64,000 bases of DNA from positions 2,261,097 to 2,325,096 of the forward strand of contig NZ_CP115468.1 of NCBI RefSeq assembly GCF_028462125.1, in the 5' to 3' direction. The position numbers and the translations under genes are program-made. Under the pieces are notes generated by a model. The model was not told where the DNA came from. It made no database searches and saw only the letters and a list, made by a program, of their open reading frames with translations. This DNA comes from Leptospira sp. GIMC2001 (GTDB lineage: Bacteria > Spirochaetota > Leptospiria > Leptospirales > Leptospiraceae). Positions within the stretch are counted from its first letter, which is position 1. Each line of letters starts with the position of its first letter. Below, in pieces: positions 45,210 through 53,500 of the stretch.

Positions 45210-46421
45210 ATGAAACATAAAGGTTACTTTATATCTATCGGAGGTGGCAAAAATCAATTGCCACTTCTTGGGGCGATTCAATCCAAAGGTGCAATGTCGA
45301 TCACAGTTGATATCAACGATAAAGCACCTGGTTTTGATTTGTCCCAAATAAAGATAATTGAGTCGTCGCATGAATACAGAAAAGTATATTCTTCGATTTC
45401 CCAAATTCCGCTAACAGAACCAATCATAGGTGTTGGGACAAGATCTTACGGCAAGTCCTGTTATACTGCAGCTTATCTGGCAAATAAATTAAAACTCCCT
45501 GGAACCGATCCAAATGTTATTCGAACATTTGAAAATAAAAAGACATACTTGGATATCCTTCGATCTAAAGGATTGTCTATTCCTAAATCTTACGAATGGA
45601 AATCCAAAGCTTCTTTCAATAAATTATTGTCAGAAATTGAATATCCAGTTGTCTTGAAGCCAGTTTTAGGCAGTGGTAAAAAAGATATTGAGCTATTCAT
45701 TAACCGTGATAAGCTGAAAGAACGAATCGAGAAAAAATATCCCGAACCAAATCAATATTTATTAGAGAGCTACATTGAAGGATCAGAAGTTACTGTTTTG
45801 GGATTTGTCCACAATCAAAAATTTCAAATGATTTCTTTCACGGATAAGTGGTCAACATCCTATGCTCCTTTCTTGGAGATCGCTCACAGTGCTCCGTCTT
45901 TGCATTTGGATTTTCTTGCAGAAATTAGAATTTTCATTCAAAATATAGTGTATCATACAGGTCTCAATAATACCCCATTCTTAGCAGAATTTAAAATCAC
46001 GGAACAAGGTGATGTTTTTCTCTTGGAATGTGCCCCAGAAGTTGGTGGCGAATTCCTAGCAGATTATTTGGTTCCAGCATATTACAATTATAACTATTTC
46101 GAATCCATGTATCTTCTCTTAACTGGAAATAAACCGAAACCTTCTGAGGAAGTCTTGACCCAATCTTCCAAAAAAGTTGCAATAATTTTCGCAACGCCAC
46201 CTAACGAATCAGCTACTATAGAAAATTTCCATCCCTTTGTTGCACAGGAAAACGAAACACTTCTATTCGAAGAAAACCTAAAAGAAATTGAAACGAAAAT
46301 CAACATTAAACAGGGGAATCTATGCAGACCAAAAGTTATTGGTTTGCAATCCAATAACAATGAACCTATGGATAAATTTATAAATCAAGCATTGGAAAGA
46401 TTGGGTGTCGAATACAAATAA
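45210..46421 (+). CDS. ATP-grasp ligase
   Basis: The 403-residue protein has an N-terminal PreATP-grasp domain (GGGKNQLPLLGAIQSKGA) and then an ATP-grasp domain with LPGTDPNVIRTFENKKTYLDIL, YPVVLKPVLGSGKKDIELF and YLLESYIEGSEVTVLGFV. The metal-binding region FLLECAPEVGGEFLAD follows. Such enzymes join a carboxylate to an amine or thiol using ATP. The phrase PEVGGEFLADYLVPA resembles carbamoyl-phosphate-synthase-type or PurK/PylC-type members. The substrate is unknown. The stop overlaps the next gene by 17 nt. Confidence 0.85.
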   Translation: MKHKGYFISIGGGKNQLPLLGAIQSKGAMSITVDINDKAPGFDLSQIKIIESSHEYRKVYSSISQIPLTEPIIGVGTRSYGKSCYTAAYLANKLKLPGTDPNVIRTFENKKTYLDILRSKGLSIPKSYEWKSKASFNKLLSEIEYPVVLKPVLGSGKKDIELFINRDKLKERIEKKYPEPNQYLLESYIEGSEVTVLGFVHNQKFQMISFTDKWSTSYAPFLEIAHSAPSLHLDFLAEIRIFIQNIVYHTGLNNTPFLAEFKITEQGDVFLLECAPEVGGEFLADYLVPAYYNYNYFESMYLLLTGNKPKPSEEVLTQSSKKVAIIFATPPNESATIENFHPFVAQENETLLFEENLKEIETKINIKQGNLCRPKVIGLQSNNNEPMDKFINQALERLGVEYK

Positions 46422-47049
46422 AACAATCGTAGCTTGGGACAATCATTATAAAAAAGATAAATCCCAACTTAGCTTTCCAGACGAAAACTTAGTGAGAATG
46501 CTATCAAGAATTCCCGTCGATACAAAATCATCGAGTAAACAACTTGCTCTGGATTTAGGTGCTGGTTCTGGGAGACATTCGAAATTGCTAAGTCAATTTG
46601 GATGGGAAACAATTGCAGCTGATTACTCTGAAGAGGCAATCCAACAAATCCAGAACAATCTTCAAAACATAAAAACGATCCTTGTCACAGAACCTCCCTA
46701 TCCTTTTGACAATGATTCCTTAGATCTGGTTGTCGGATGGGGAATTTTACATTATAATACAGATCAGATGATTACAAAAATCATTTCTGAAATCATTCGC
46801 ATACTTAAGCCTGGTGGATACTTTATGGGAACACTCAGGTCGTCACAGGATACTCACCTAAATCCAAACTCTAATAATGAAATGGAACTTACAGATCTTA
46901 AAGGTGGATATGTTCGTCTTTTTAGTGAAGATGATTTGAATAGATTTCTGAAAGATTTTTCCGAAATTAAAATTGGTTATATGGAGAGAACACCTCTTGG
47001 CGAACTAGATAAAGTGATCGCCCACTATTTTTTTCAAGCTCGTAAATGA
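46405..47049 (+). CDS. class I SAM-dependent methyltransferase
   Basis: This 214-residue protein starts at a GTG (46405) inside the end of the ATP-grasp gene. The SAM loop LALDLGAGSGRHSKLLSQFG is near residue 48, followed by motif II-like AADYSEEAI and the acidic DSLDLVVGWGILHY. The fold matches UbiE/Trm9-like small-molecule methyltransferases. AGGAATT-like sites are weak; translation is probably coupled. It overlaps the next methyltransferase gene by 4 nt. The target is probably the product of the ATP-grasp enzyme. Confidence 0.82.
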   Translation: MSNTNKTIVAWDNHYKKDKSQLSFPDENLVRMLSRIPVDTKSSSKQLALDLGAGSGRHSKLLSQFGWETIAADYSEEAIQQIQNNLQNIKTILVTEPPYPFDNDSLDLVVGWGILHYNTDQMITKIISEIIRILKPGGYFMGTLRSSQDTHLNPNSNNEMELTDLKGGYVRLFSEDDLNRFLKDFSEIKIGYMERTPLGELDKVIAHYFFQARK

Positions 47050-47987
47050 ATTCGAATTCAAGCAATATTCCAGATTCTGTTTCGAATTATCTTGGCTCAG
47101 ATAAAAATTGTCCGTTAACAGGAGACTGTTCTTTTCAGTTCTTATATCGGTCTACCTTTTCCAATTTTGATCTACCCATCTATGAATGCAAAAAATGTTT
47201 GATACAGAAACAATCACCCATTCCACTAAATCCGGACGAATTGTATGATGAGAATTATTATTCAGGCTTATCTACTTTTTCTTATCAAGATGAAAGAAAG
47301 ACTTATAAATTTCATTCTTACGTGTGGGACAGTCGCTTAGCAATAATTTGTCGTTTTAAAAAATCAGGAAAAATTCTGGAAATCGGTTCTTCTTTCGGAG
47401 GATTCCTGTCTCGTGCGAAAAAATTTGGATTCGAAGTATTTGGATTAGAAATATCGAAATATTCTTGTGACTATGCCAATAGCCAAGGAATTCCAACAAT
47501 CTATGGAAAATTAGAAGATACTAATTTTCAGAATCAGCAATTTGATGCAATCGTTCTTACAGAAGTAATTGAACATTTAGAAAATCCAAAATTTGTATTT
47601 GATGAATTATCTAGAGTTCTCAAAAATGATGGTCTATTGATTCTTCAAACTGCAAACTTCGAAGGATGGCAAGCTAAAAATTCTGGAGCTAGCTATCATT
47701 ACTACCTTCCTGGACATCTATACTATTACGGCGAAAACAATCTTAAAAATATTTTAAAGCTTAGAGGATTTGATAGATTTAAAGTTTTTTATGGATCTGA
47801 TGTAAGCTTAATATCTAAACTAAAAAAATCTCGAGGAAATTTTCAGAATCTCTTAGATTATGCAAAGTGGATCAAAACTATAATCTTTCATTTCAAAAGC
47901 AAATTAAAAAAATCAGGCTATCCGTTAACTAGTGGATTTGTCATTTATTGTTTTAAAGGCGGAAGCGACACCGATAATGATGAATAG
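47046..47987 (+). CDS. zinc-finger class I methyltransferase (sugar C-methyltransferase-like)
   Basis: The first 60 residues carry four cysteines (CPLTGDC near residue 21 and YECKKC near residue 40), the zinc knuckle often found before C-methyltransferases of the NovU/TylC3 kind. Then GKILEIGSSFGGFLSRAKKFG binds SAM, and YEYFGENNLKNILKLRG-like stretches close the fold. Such enzymes often act on nucleotide sugars for surface glycans. The ATG overlaps the previous stop by 4 nt. The last 43 bp overlap the end of the convergent flgJ-like gene. Confidence 0.82.
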   Translation: MNSNSSNIPDSVSNYLGSDKNCPLTGDCSFQFLYRSTFSNFDLPIYECKKCLIQKQSPIPLNPDELYDENYYSGLSTFSYQDERKTYKFHSYVWDSRLAIICRFKKSGKILEIGSSFGGFLSRAKKFGFEVFGLEISKYSCDYANSQGIPTIYGKLEDTNFQNQQFDAIVLTEVIEHLENPKFVFDELSRVLKNDGLLILQTANFEGWQAKNSGASYHYYLPGHLYYYGENNLKNILKLRGFDRFKVFYGSDVSLISKLKKSRGNFQNLLDYAKWIKTIIFHFKSKLKKSGYPLTSGFVIYCFKGGSDTDNDE

Positions 47988-48403
47988 ATTTGTTCCGCAA
48001 GTCCAATAGAATTATTCTTGGACATCGACTTGGCTTGTTCATCGGTCAACATATCTTCAAAAATTTCTTCTGCATATCCGCCATGAATCATTTTCGTTTT
48101 ACTAACGGATGATTTCATTTCCTTGAGCATCATCTTGACAAACATAGATTCAAATTCAACTGATGCATCAAATAATTTTCTTCTATAAGGATCTTTATTG
48201 ATCTCATCTTGAATATTAACTTGCGGTTTAACTTCTGATGAACTGACTTTTCCTTGAATTGCAGGGTTTACTTCATCCTTGATATAATCTTCAAAACTTT
48301 TCCCGTTATTCTTCATCTCTTCTATGTTTTTGAGTGATCGCATTCCAGGAATTTCTCTTTGAAGTCGATTGGAATAGTCTTGGATTTGAAAAATATCATT
48401 CAT
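47945..48403 (-). CDS. flgJ: rod-binding protein FlgJ (N-terminal domain only)
   Basis: The 152-residue protein contains the FlgJ rod-binding domain: KLFDASVEFESMFVKMMLKEMKSSV followed by MIHGGYAEEIFEDMLTDEQAKSM. There is no muramidase domain; other enzymes must open the peptidoglycan. This single-domain form is usual in spirochaetes. The start overlaps the flgI stop by 4 nt. It is the last gene of the flgG-flgH-flgI-flgJ operon, and its 3' end overlaps the methyltransferase gene. Confidence 0.85.
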   Translation of the reverse strand: MNDIFQIQDYSNRLQREIPGMRSLKNIEEMKNNGKSFEDYIKDEVNPAIQGKVSSSEVKPQVNIQDEINKDPYRRKLFDASVEFESMFVKMMLKEMKSSVSKTKMIHGGYAEEIFEDMLTDEQAKSMSKNNSIGLAEQIYSSLSVSLPPLKQ

Positions 48404-49638
48404 TGTATGATTACCTCTGCATGTAAAATTCCGGATTTTCTTAGACCTTGTAGTATAGCGATCACATCTTTGGTAGTAGCTCCTAGTTTATTCAACTCTT
48501 CTACAAGTCCTTGGACATTATTTGTTTTCTTAATATAAAAAACAGATTCCGAACGATCTTCATTCTCAGTCCAGAAATATCTTGACTTCCCTTTGGCTTC
48601 CAATTTCAATTTCAAACCTTGCTTCGAAACTGCAACTTCTTCCATTGCAAGATTACCACCCATAATCACAGTTCCCATTCTCTCATCGATAACAACTCGT
48701 GCAGGTAATTCTGGTTCAATTTTTATATCTTCCAATTCAGCAAGAAATGCAATTGGTTCTTTGTCTTTGGGAATATTGATTTCGAATTCTCGCTTAGAGA
48801 GAACTTTTGGTTGAATCTCATCCATGGGATAGGCTTCAGCTAATTTTTCCATGATTGAATTGAGAGTAGAATAGCTTGGATAGATCAATTGAACACGAAA
48901 TGTTTCTTGAAGTTTCTTATTCGCTATATCCGAATTGTTACCACTAGAATTATCGGTTGAACCCTTATCATCAGGATTCCTTGCGTCAGGATTGATTTTA
49001 TCGGGATCAATCTTTGCTTGGACTAAAAAATCTTTCTCAACAATAGCACCTCCGGTAACCAATGCTGTATTGTTTTTTTGATTTTTCTTTCCATAAGATT
49101 TGCGTCCACTCTCTTCACCTGAACCAAATTGTAGAACACCTGAAGCAACAGCAATCGTCTGACCATTGCCAGCTTTTAGAGGACTCTGCAATAAAACTCC
49201 GCCTTCAAGAGATCTTGCGTCTCCAATCGAAGAGACAACTACATCTATTCTATCTCCGGACTTAGCCCAATTTGGAATATTCGCAATTACGAGTACAGAT
49301 GCAACATTTCTTGTGTCTTTTGGACGAAGCTTGGAATCCACACCTAGATTGTTTAGGTAATTATGAAGGACTTCACTTGTAAAGGCAGACCTTGTATCTC
49401 CAGTTCCAGCAAGTCCTACGACGATTCCGAAGCCTGTGAGTTGATTTTCTCTTGTTCCTTGGATTTTTGCAAGGTCACCCAGTCTTACTTCAACTGCAAA
49501 AGAGGATGTATGTAAAATTAAGAATAAACTTACAAATATAGCAGAGTTCAATGCGGAATAAGAAAAGATATTCATCGATTTAAGTAATAAATCACTTAGA
49601 AGTTGGTTTTTGGAATTAGATTTCAGTATTGATTTCAT
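48400..49638 (-). CDS. flgI: flagellar P-ring protein
   Basis: FlgI forms the P-ring around the rod in the peptidoglycan. The 412-residue protein has a signal peptide (about 25-48, ending FAVEVRLGD) and the FlgI core: TRENQLTGFGIVVGLAGTGD, NVASVLVIANIPNWAKSGDRIDVVVSSIGDARSLEGG, LPARVVIDERMGTVIMGG. An Asn/Ser/Asp-rich insert lies near residues 210-232. Spirochaete flagella stay in the periplasm, so the P-ring here has no outer ring exit to make. It overlaps flgH by 4 nt. The chaperone FlgA is not in this operon. Confidence 0.93.
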   Translation of the reverse strand: MKSILKSNSKNQLLSDLLLKSMNIFSYSALNSAIFVSLFLILHTSSFAVEVRLGDLAKIQGTRENQLTGFGIVVGLAGTGDTRSAFTSEVLHNYLNNLGVDSKLRPKDTRNVASVLVIANIPNWAKSGDRIDVVVSSIGDARSLEGGVLLQSPLKAGNGQTIAVASGVLQFGSGEESGRKSYGKKNQKNNTALVTGGAIVEKDFLVQAKIDPDKINPDARNPDDKGSTDNSSGNNSDIANKKLQETFRVQLIYPSYSTLNSIMEKLAEAYPMDEIQPKVLSKREFEINIPKDKEPIAFLAELEDIKIEPELPARVVIDERMGTVIMGGNLAMEEVAVSKQGLKLKLEAKGKSRYFWTENEDRSESVFYIKKTNNVQGLVEELNKLGATTKDVIAILQGLRKSGILHAEVIIQ

Positions 49639-50375
49639 CTACTTCCTTCTTCTCCAGACTCACCTAACATTCGCTTCATGTATTTAAGAAGTAATTCTTG
49701 TTTTTCGGTGTCTGATAGATTTGCTGAAAAGCCAGTTGTTCCATCAGGATTTGTAGTTGGTTTCAATCCAACATCTGGATTCTGTAAATTTCTTGGAGTT
49801 CCATGAGCCGAATAATTTATTTCTAAATTTGCAACTCTTGCCGAATCAATGGTTCGATTCATTCCAAGATCTTTTCTAGATATGGTCCCTCGAACTGACA
49901 ACACTTGCCTGTCGTTATCAAACCGAGATTCGCGACGCCCTTCAATTTCAATATTATCTGTAACTGTGTCGAAACCTGTAACCTTTACAGCCATCTTACC
50001 AATCACTCGACCCGAAGTTTTGGATTTAGTATTTGAATTGCGTGCAATAGACTGATCCGATTCATATCCTTTCATTTCCTCGATCATCTTTTTGTCAGGA
50101 TTGCTCATGATCTTGTGATCATTCGATGATTTATATTCAGACTGATACTCAGCTTTTATTGGCTCAGCAAACAGTATCTGTATGATCTCACCATTCTTAA
50201 TTTCTTGCGAATTGGAATACGGATTGCGATCATTCCACAAGGAAAACGATGAAGATTCTTGAGAGACAAGAAAATCAGTCATAATCACACTAAATACGAC
50301 AACAGATAGAAATTTTAGAATAGATTTACAAACTCTTGCAATCGTCATTCTTGGATTGGTAATCTTAATTTTCAT
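49635..50375 (-). CDS. flgH: flagellar L-ring protein
   Basis: FlgH normally forms the L-ring in the outer membrane. The 246-residue protein keeps the core (GEIIQILFAEPIKAEY, GKMAVKVTGFDTVTDNIEIEG, VLSVRGTISRKDL, DSARVANLEINYSAHG). It has a signal-like segment (residues 18-38) but no lipobox cysteine, which most FlgH proteins carry. An ATG at codon 10 (MTIARVC) is an alternative start. The C-terminus has an extra helix (KQELLLKYMKRMLGES). It lies 43 bp after flgG and overlaps flgI by 4 nt. Confidence 0.85.
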   Translation of the reverse strand: MKIKITNPRMTIARVCKSILKFLSVVVFSVIMTDFLVSQESSSFSLWNDRNPYSNSQEIKNGEIIQILFAEPIKAEYQSEYKSSNDHKIMSNPDKKMIEEMKGYESDQSIARNSNTKSKTSGRVIGKMAVKVTGFDTVTDNIEIEGRRESRFDNDRQVLSVRGTISRKDLGMNRTIDSARVANLEINYSAHGTPRNLQNPDVGLKPTTNPDGTTGFSANLSDTEKQELLLKYMKRMLGESGEEGSR

Positions 50376-50418
50376 TTTCTGTATTTGCCTGCATTCACTA
50401 ATTACTAAGTATTATTAA

Positions 50419-51216
50419 TTACCTTTTGAGTTGTATCGCAGTAGACAACATGTTATCTGATGTTTGGATAGCCTTAGAATTAGATTCATACGCTCTTTGC
50501 GCAACAATCATGTTCACCATCTCTTCTACAATTTTAACGTTACTCATTTCAAGAAATCCTTGAAGAACATTTCCAAATCCTTCTTCACCAGGCATTCCAG
50601 GAATTTCAGCTCCACTAGCTACAGTTTCTCTAAATAAATTCTTTCCAATTGCTTGTAAACCTGCTGGGTTCACAAATCGATACAGTTCAATCTGTCCAAT
50701 TACCGTTGGTCTAATTTCATTACCGACTTTTACTGTAACTTCGCCTTCTTCTGCAATCTGCAATGTATTGAGAATGGCACCTTCTGGTAAAATTATCGGA
50801 GGCTCAAGTAGATACCCATTAGATGTAACAACTTGTTGGCGGGAATCGATTTTATAAGAGCCATCTCGGGTGAATCCAAAGGTTCCATCTGGCATTTGGA
50901 TTTTGAAGAAACCCATCTCGGATGTAATCGCCATATCTAGTTTATTTCCAGTTGCTTGGAATGAACCAATTTCAAATAGCTTCTGAGTTGCTGCAGTGCG
51001 AACACCATGTCCAACGTTCACACCAGTCGGTATCTCACTTACCGATGTTGCAGGAGTTCCAGCAAGAACTTGGTGTTGATACACGAGATCTTCGAAATCA
51101 ATTCGATTTTTCTTAAAACCCGTAGTATTGACGTTCGATAAGTTGTTGGAAATGGTATCAATATGAAATTGTTGAGCGATCATTCCCGTCGCAGCTGTCC
51201 ACAAGGATCTCATCAT
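50419..51216 (-). CDS. flgG: flagellar distal rod protein
   Basis: FlgG builds the distal rod through the peptidoglycan. The 265-residue length is typical. The N-terminal motif LWTAATGMIAQQFHIDTISNNLSNVNTTGFKKNRIDFEDLVYQ and the C-terminal LQGFLEMSNVKIVEEMVNMIVAQRAYESNSKAIQTSDNML fit FlgG closely. A sigma28-like promoter lies about 67 bp upstream, and TGAGG precedes the ATG. It is the first gene of flgG-flgH-flgI-flgJ. Confidence 0.95.
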   Translation of the reverse strand: MMRSLWTAATGMIAQQFHIDTISNNLSNVNTTGFKKNRIDFEDLVYQHQVLAGTPATSVSEIPTGVNVGHGVRTAATQKLFEIGSFQATGNKLDMAITSEMGFFKIQMPDGTFGFTRDGSYKIDSRQQVVTSNGYLLEPPIILPEGAILNTLQIAEEGEVTVKVGNEIRPTVIGQIELYRFVNPAGLQAIGKNLFRETVASGAEIPGMPGEEGFGNVLQGFLEMSNVKIVEEMVNMIVAQRAYESNSKAIQTSDNMLSTAIQLKR

Positions 51217-51282
51217 AATATTTGCCTCATTGACCTATTTATATATCGATTTACTAATCAACATATTTAGGCTCTGAAGTAA

Positions 51283-51309
51283 AGATCGGTGGATTTTATA
51301 AAAACGTTA
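51283..51309 (-). promoter_or_regulatory. sigma28-like flagellar promoter candidate for the flgG operon
   Basis: On the minus strand TAACGTTT (51309-51302), 11 nt, and ACCGATCT (51290-51283) match the FliA consensus TAAAGTTT-N11-GCCGATAA at 7 of 8 and 5 of 8. The spacer length is the same as in the candidate before the FcpA-like gene. The leader would be about 60 nt long. Confidence 0.4.
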
Positions 51310-51394
51310 ATGCCTTTATTTAGACAAAATGTCTCATTATCTTGAAATTTTTTGGATTTCTACAAAGCAGGAGGAACAGAATATCCAAGAAATA

Positions 51395-51856
51395 TCAATG
51401 GGTTCCACTTGATCCAAACCCGCCTGCAGACCTATCCGTGTTATCCAAACTTGTTACTATCTTCCAATCTATAGTTTCAGTTCGTGCAAGCAAAATCTGA
51501 GCGATTCTCATTCCATGTGTCACTTCAAAATCCTTATCTCCCAGATTCATGATGGGAACAAAAATTTCACCTCGATAATCCGAATCAATGGTTCCGGGTG
51601 AGTTGATCACAATGAGTTTATTCTTACTTGACAGACCCGATCTAGGTCGAACTTGCATCTCATATCCAATTGGAATCTCAACGGAAATCCCAGTTGGTAT
51701 CAAACTCACTTCTTGTGGTTGGATTAGAATTGAAGTTTTATCTTTTAGGCATGCGGACAAATCGTAACCAGCAGAACCTACAGTCTGTCTTGCAGGTAAA
51801 AGACTTGAATCATTAATTTTGATCTTAACGGAAATATCGGATTCATTGGTCTTCAT
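51395..51856 (-). CDS. dut: deoxyuridine 5'-triphosphate nucleotidohydrolase
   Basis: Dut splits dUTP to dUMP and pyrophosphate, keeping uracil out of DNA. The 153-residue trimeric-type protein has all five motifs: AGYDLSA, PRSGLSSKNKLIV, NSPGTIDSDYRGEI, ILLARTETIDW, and the Arg/Phe/Gly tail RSAGGFGSSG. GTAGGGG lies 8 nt before the ATG. Upstream on the same strand is the compound tandem repeat and then the M16 peptidase gene. Confidence 0.95.
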   Translation of the reverse strand: MKTNESDISVKIKINDSSLLPARQTVGSAGYDLSACLKDKTSILIQPQEVSLIPTGISVEIPIGYEMQVRPRSGLSSKNKLIVINSPGTIDSDYRGEIFVPIMNLGDKDFEVTHGMRIAQILLARTETIDWKIVTSLDNTDRSAGGFGSSGTH

Positions 51857-51959
51857 TTAATAACCCCTACAGTAAAATTCGTAAAATTGATGATTTGGCT
51901 CGTTTCGAAAATTTCATCTAATAAATTTCTCAACTCATTTAATACAAAATAAACATGTT

Positions 51960-52067
51960 AAAACAAAACAAAACAAAACAAAACAAAACAAGATAAACAA
52001 GATAAACAAGATAAACAAGATAAACAAGATAAACAAGATAAACAAATAAACAAATAAACAAATAAAA
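51960..52067. repeat. compound tandem repeat (5-, 9- and 8-bp units)
   Basis: Six copies of AAAAC (51960-51989) run straight into six copies of AAGATAAAC (51990-52043), followed by AAATAAAC, AAATAAAC and a decayed AAATAAAA (52044-52067). All copies of each type are perfect apart from the last unit. The three units share the AAAC end, so the array probably grew stepwise by slippage. It is A-rich on the plus strand, T-rich on the minus strand, and lies between the M16 peptidase stop and the dut start in the direction of dut transcription. Confidence 0.95.
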
Positions 52068-52136
52068 AAAAATAGATCTAAAAATATAAATAAAATTTAA
52101 AATACAAAAAACAGAAATCTAGAAAAATAGAAATGC

Positions 52137-53486
52137 TTAATTTGCTATACTATGAGGTAGAGCTTTCACTTCCTTTGCCTTAAGGTCTCCAATTGCTGAT
52201 AGATGATAGCTTGTTAGACCGAAGGCAGTCCGGAAAGTTTCATTGAGTGATTCTATAGTGATCTTGGTAAAAAGTTCAATCCTATCCATAAGTGAATAGA
52301 ATCGCCCGAAATAAATTTCTTGAATCGCTATATTATTCATTCTAGATTCGGTCATTTCGTATCCCATTGCTAGGCTTCCAATGATATTGGTTCTTGAATT
52401 CTCCATTTCGTTTTCAGAAAAACCTTTCTTCAAGATACTATCTATTTCATTTAGAATTAAGTCAGTTGCTTTGATTACATTTTCAGGTGATGTTGCACAA
52501 AAAATAGATGTGATTCCAGTATTCAAATATCCAGAGGGAAAACACTGGATTCCATAACAATAACCATGTTTTTCTCGCACTTCTTGGAAAAGTCGAGATG
52601 CCATCCCTCCACCCAAGATATTACAAGCCATGATCAAATCAGGTGATTGCGTATCTGTTCTCGCAAAACCTTCGGCACCTAAATACAAATTCACTTGTTC
52701 AATTTTTCTTTTATGGAAAACTTTTATGAATTTTTTTGGCTTGGGATCAACTAACGCTAAGGTAGATGCTGGTTTTCTGGTCTCATTTATTGGGAAAAAT
52801 TCTTCAACCAATGATTCCACTTCTTCCAAGGTAGCATTGCCCGATATAGAAAGAATTAGATTTTCTGGAGTATAATGTTTTTTATAAAAACTTTTGAGTC
52901 TTTCACTGTTAACTGTTTGAACAGATTCTTTGGTTCCAGCTATATTTCTTCCAATCGGTGCATTGTCAAAAACTGATAGATAATACGCATCGTAGAGGAA
53001 ATCTTCGGGGTTGTCTTCATAGCTTTTGATTTCTTCCAAGATCACTTTCATCTCAAGGTTGATATCTTCTTCATTGAATAGAGGATTGAAAATCATATCG
53101 GACAAAATGTCCATAGCAAGGGGCAATTCATCTCTAATTAAGCTAATATAGTAATTTGTGTATTCTCGACTAGTAAGCGCATTTATCATTCCACCTACTC
53201 TTTCTACGGCTTCCACGATTTCCTTCGAAGTGCGATTTGTCGTTCCCTTGAACAGCATATGTTCAACAAAATGAAAATATCCTGCTTCAGTTGCTTCTTC
53301 ATGAACAGAGCCCCTCTTAAGAAAGAGCCCACAAGAAACACTAGCAACATGCTCGACTGGTTGGAAAAGGAGTGTTAATCCATTCGGATAGACTTTTTTC
53401 TGTAAATTTTCTCGGTAGGATGCCAGAGTTGATTTACCAACTCTGGACAGAAATTCTTTAGAACTGTATCTCGATTGTGGTTGGAT
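52137..53486 (-). CDS. M16 family zinc peptidase, apparent ATC start
   Basis: This is a mitochondrial-processing-peptidase/pitrilysin-type protein. The zinc motif HxxEH reads HFVEH at about residues 72-76, followed by MLFKGTTNRT and the third ligand in EMKVILEEIKSYEDNPE. No ATG, GTG or TTG precedes this motif in the open frame (the upstream in-frame stop is at 53532-53534). AAAGGAG at 53499-53493 sits 6 nt before an ATC at 53486-53484, which gives a normal 449-residue protein. An ATG at 53256-53258 would cut off the first half of the motif (HFVEH). The pnp stop codon is 11 nt upstream, and pnp-M16 pairs are common in bacteria. Confidence 0.82.
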   Translation of the reverse strand: MQPQSRYSSKEFLSRVGKSTLASYRENLQKKVYPNGLTLLFQPVEHVASVSCGLFLKRGSVHEEATEAGYFHFVEHMLFKGTTNRTSKEIVEAVERVGGMINALTSREYTNYYISLIRDELPLAMDILSDMIFNPLFNEEDINLEMKVILEEIKSYEDNPEDFLYDAYYLSVFDNAPIGRNIAGTKESVQTVNSERLKSFYKKHYTPENLILSISGNATLEEVESLVEEFFPINETRKPASTLALVDPKPKKFIKVFHKRKIEQVNLYLGAEGFARTDTQSPDLIMACNILGGGMASRLFQEVREKHGYCYGIQCFPSGYLNTGITSIFCATSPENVIKATDLILNEIDSILKKGFSENEMENSRTNIIGSLAMGYEMTESRMNNIAIQEIYFGRFYSLMDRIELFTKITIESLNETFRTAFGLTSYHLSAIGDLKAKEVKALPHSIAN

Positions 53487-53500
53487 ACGATTCTCCTTTA
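53484..53500 (-). promoter_or_regulatory. ribosome-binding site and ATC start of the M16 gene
   Basis: On the minus strand the pnp stop TAA overlaps TAAAGGAG (53500-53493), then AATCGT, then ATC (53486-53484). The Shine-Dalgarno match and 6-nt spacing are ideal. Because no standard start exists in this frame, ATC is the best candidate initiator. Confidence 0.6.

Noticed and set aside
51960..52067. CRISPR array
   Set aside because: The units are 5-9 bp and directly joined, with no spacers; it is a simple tandem repeat.
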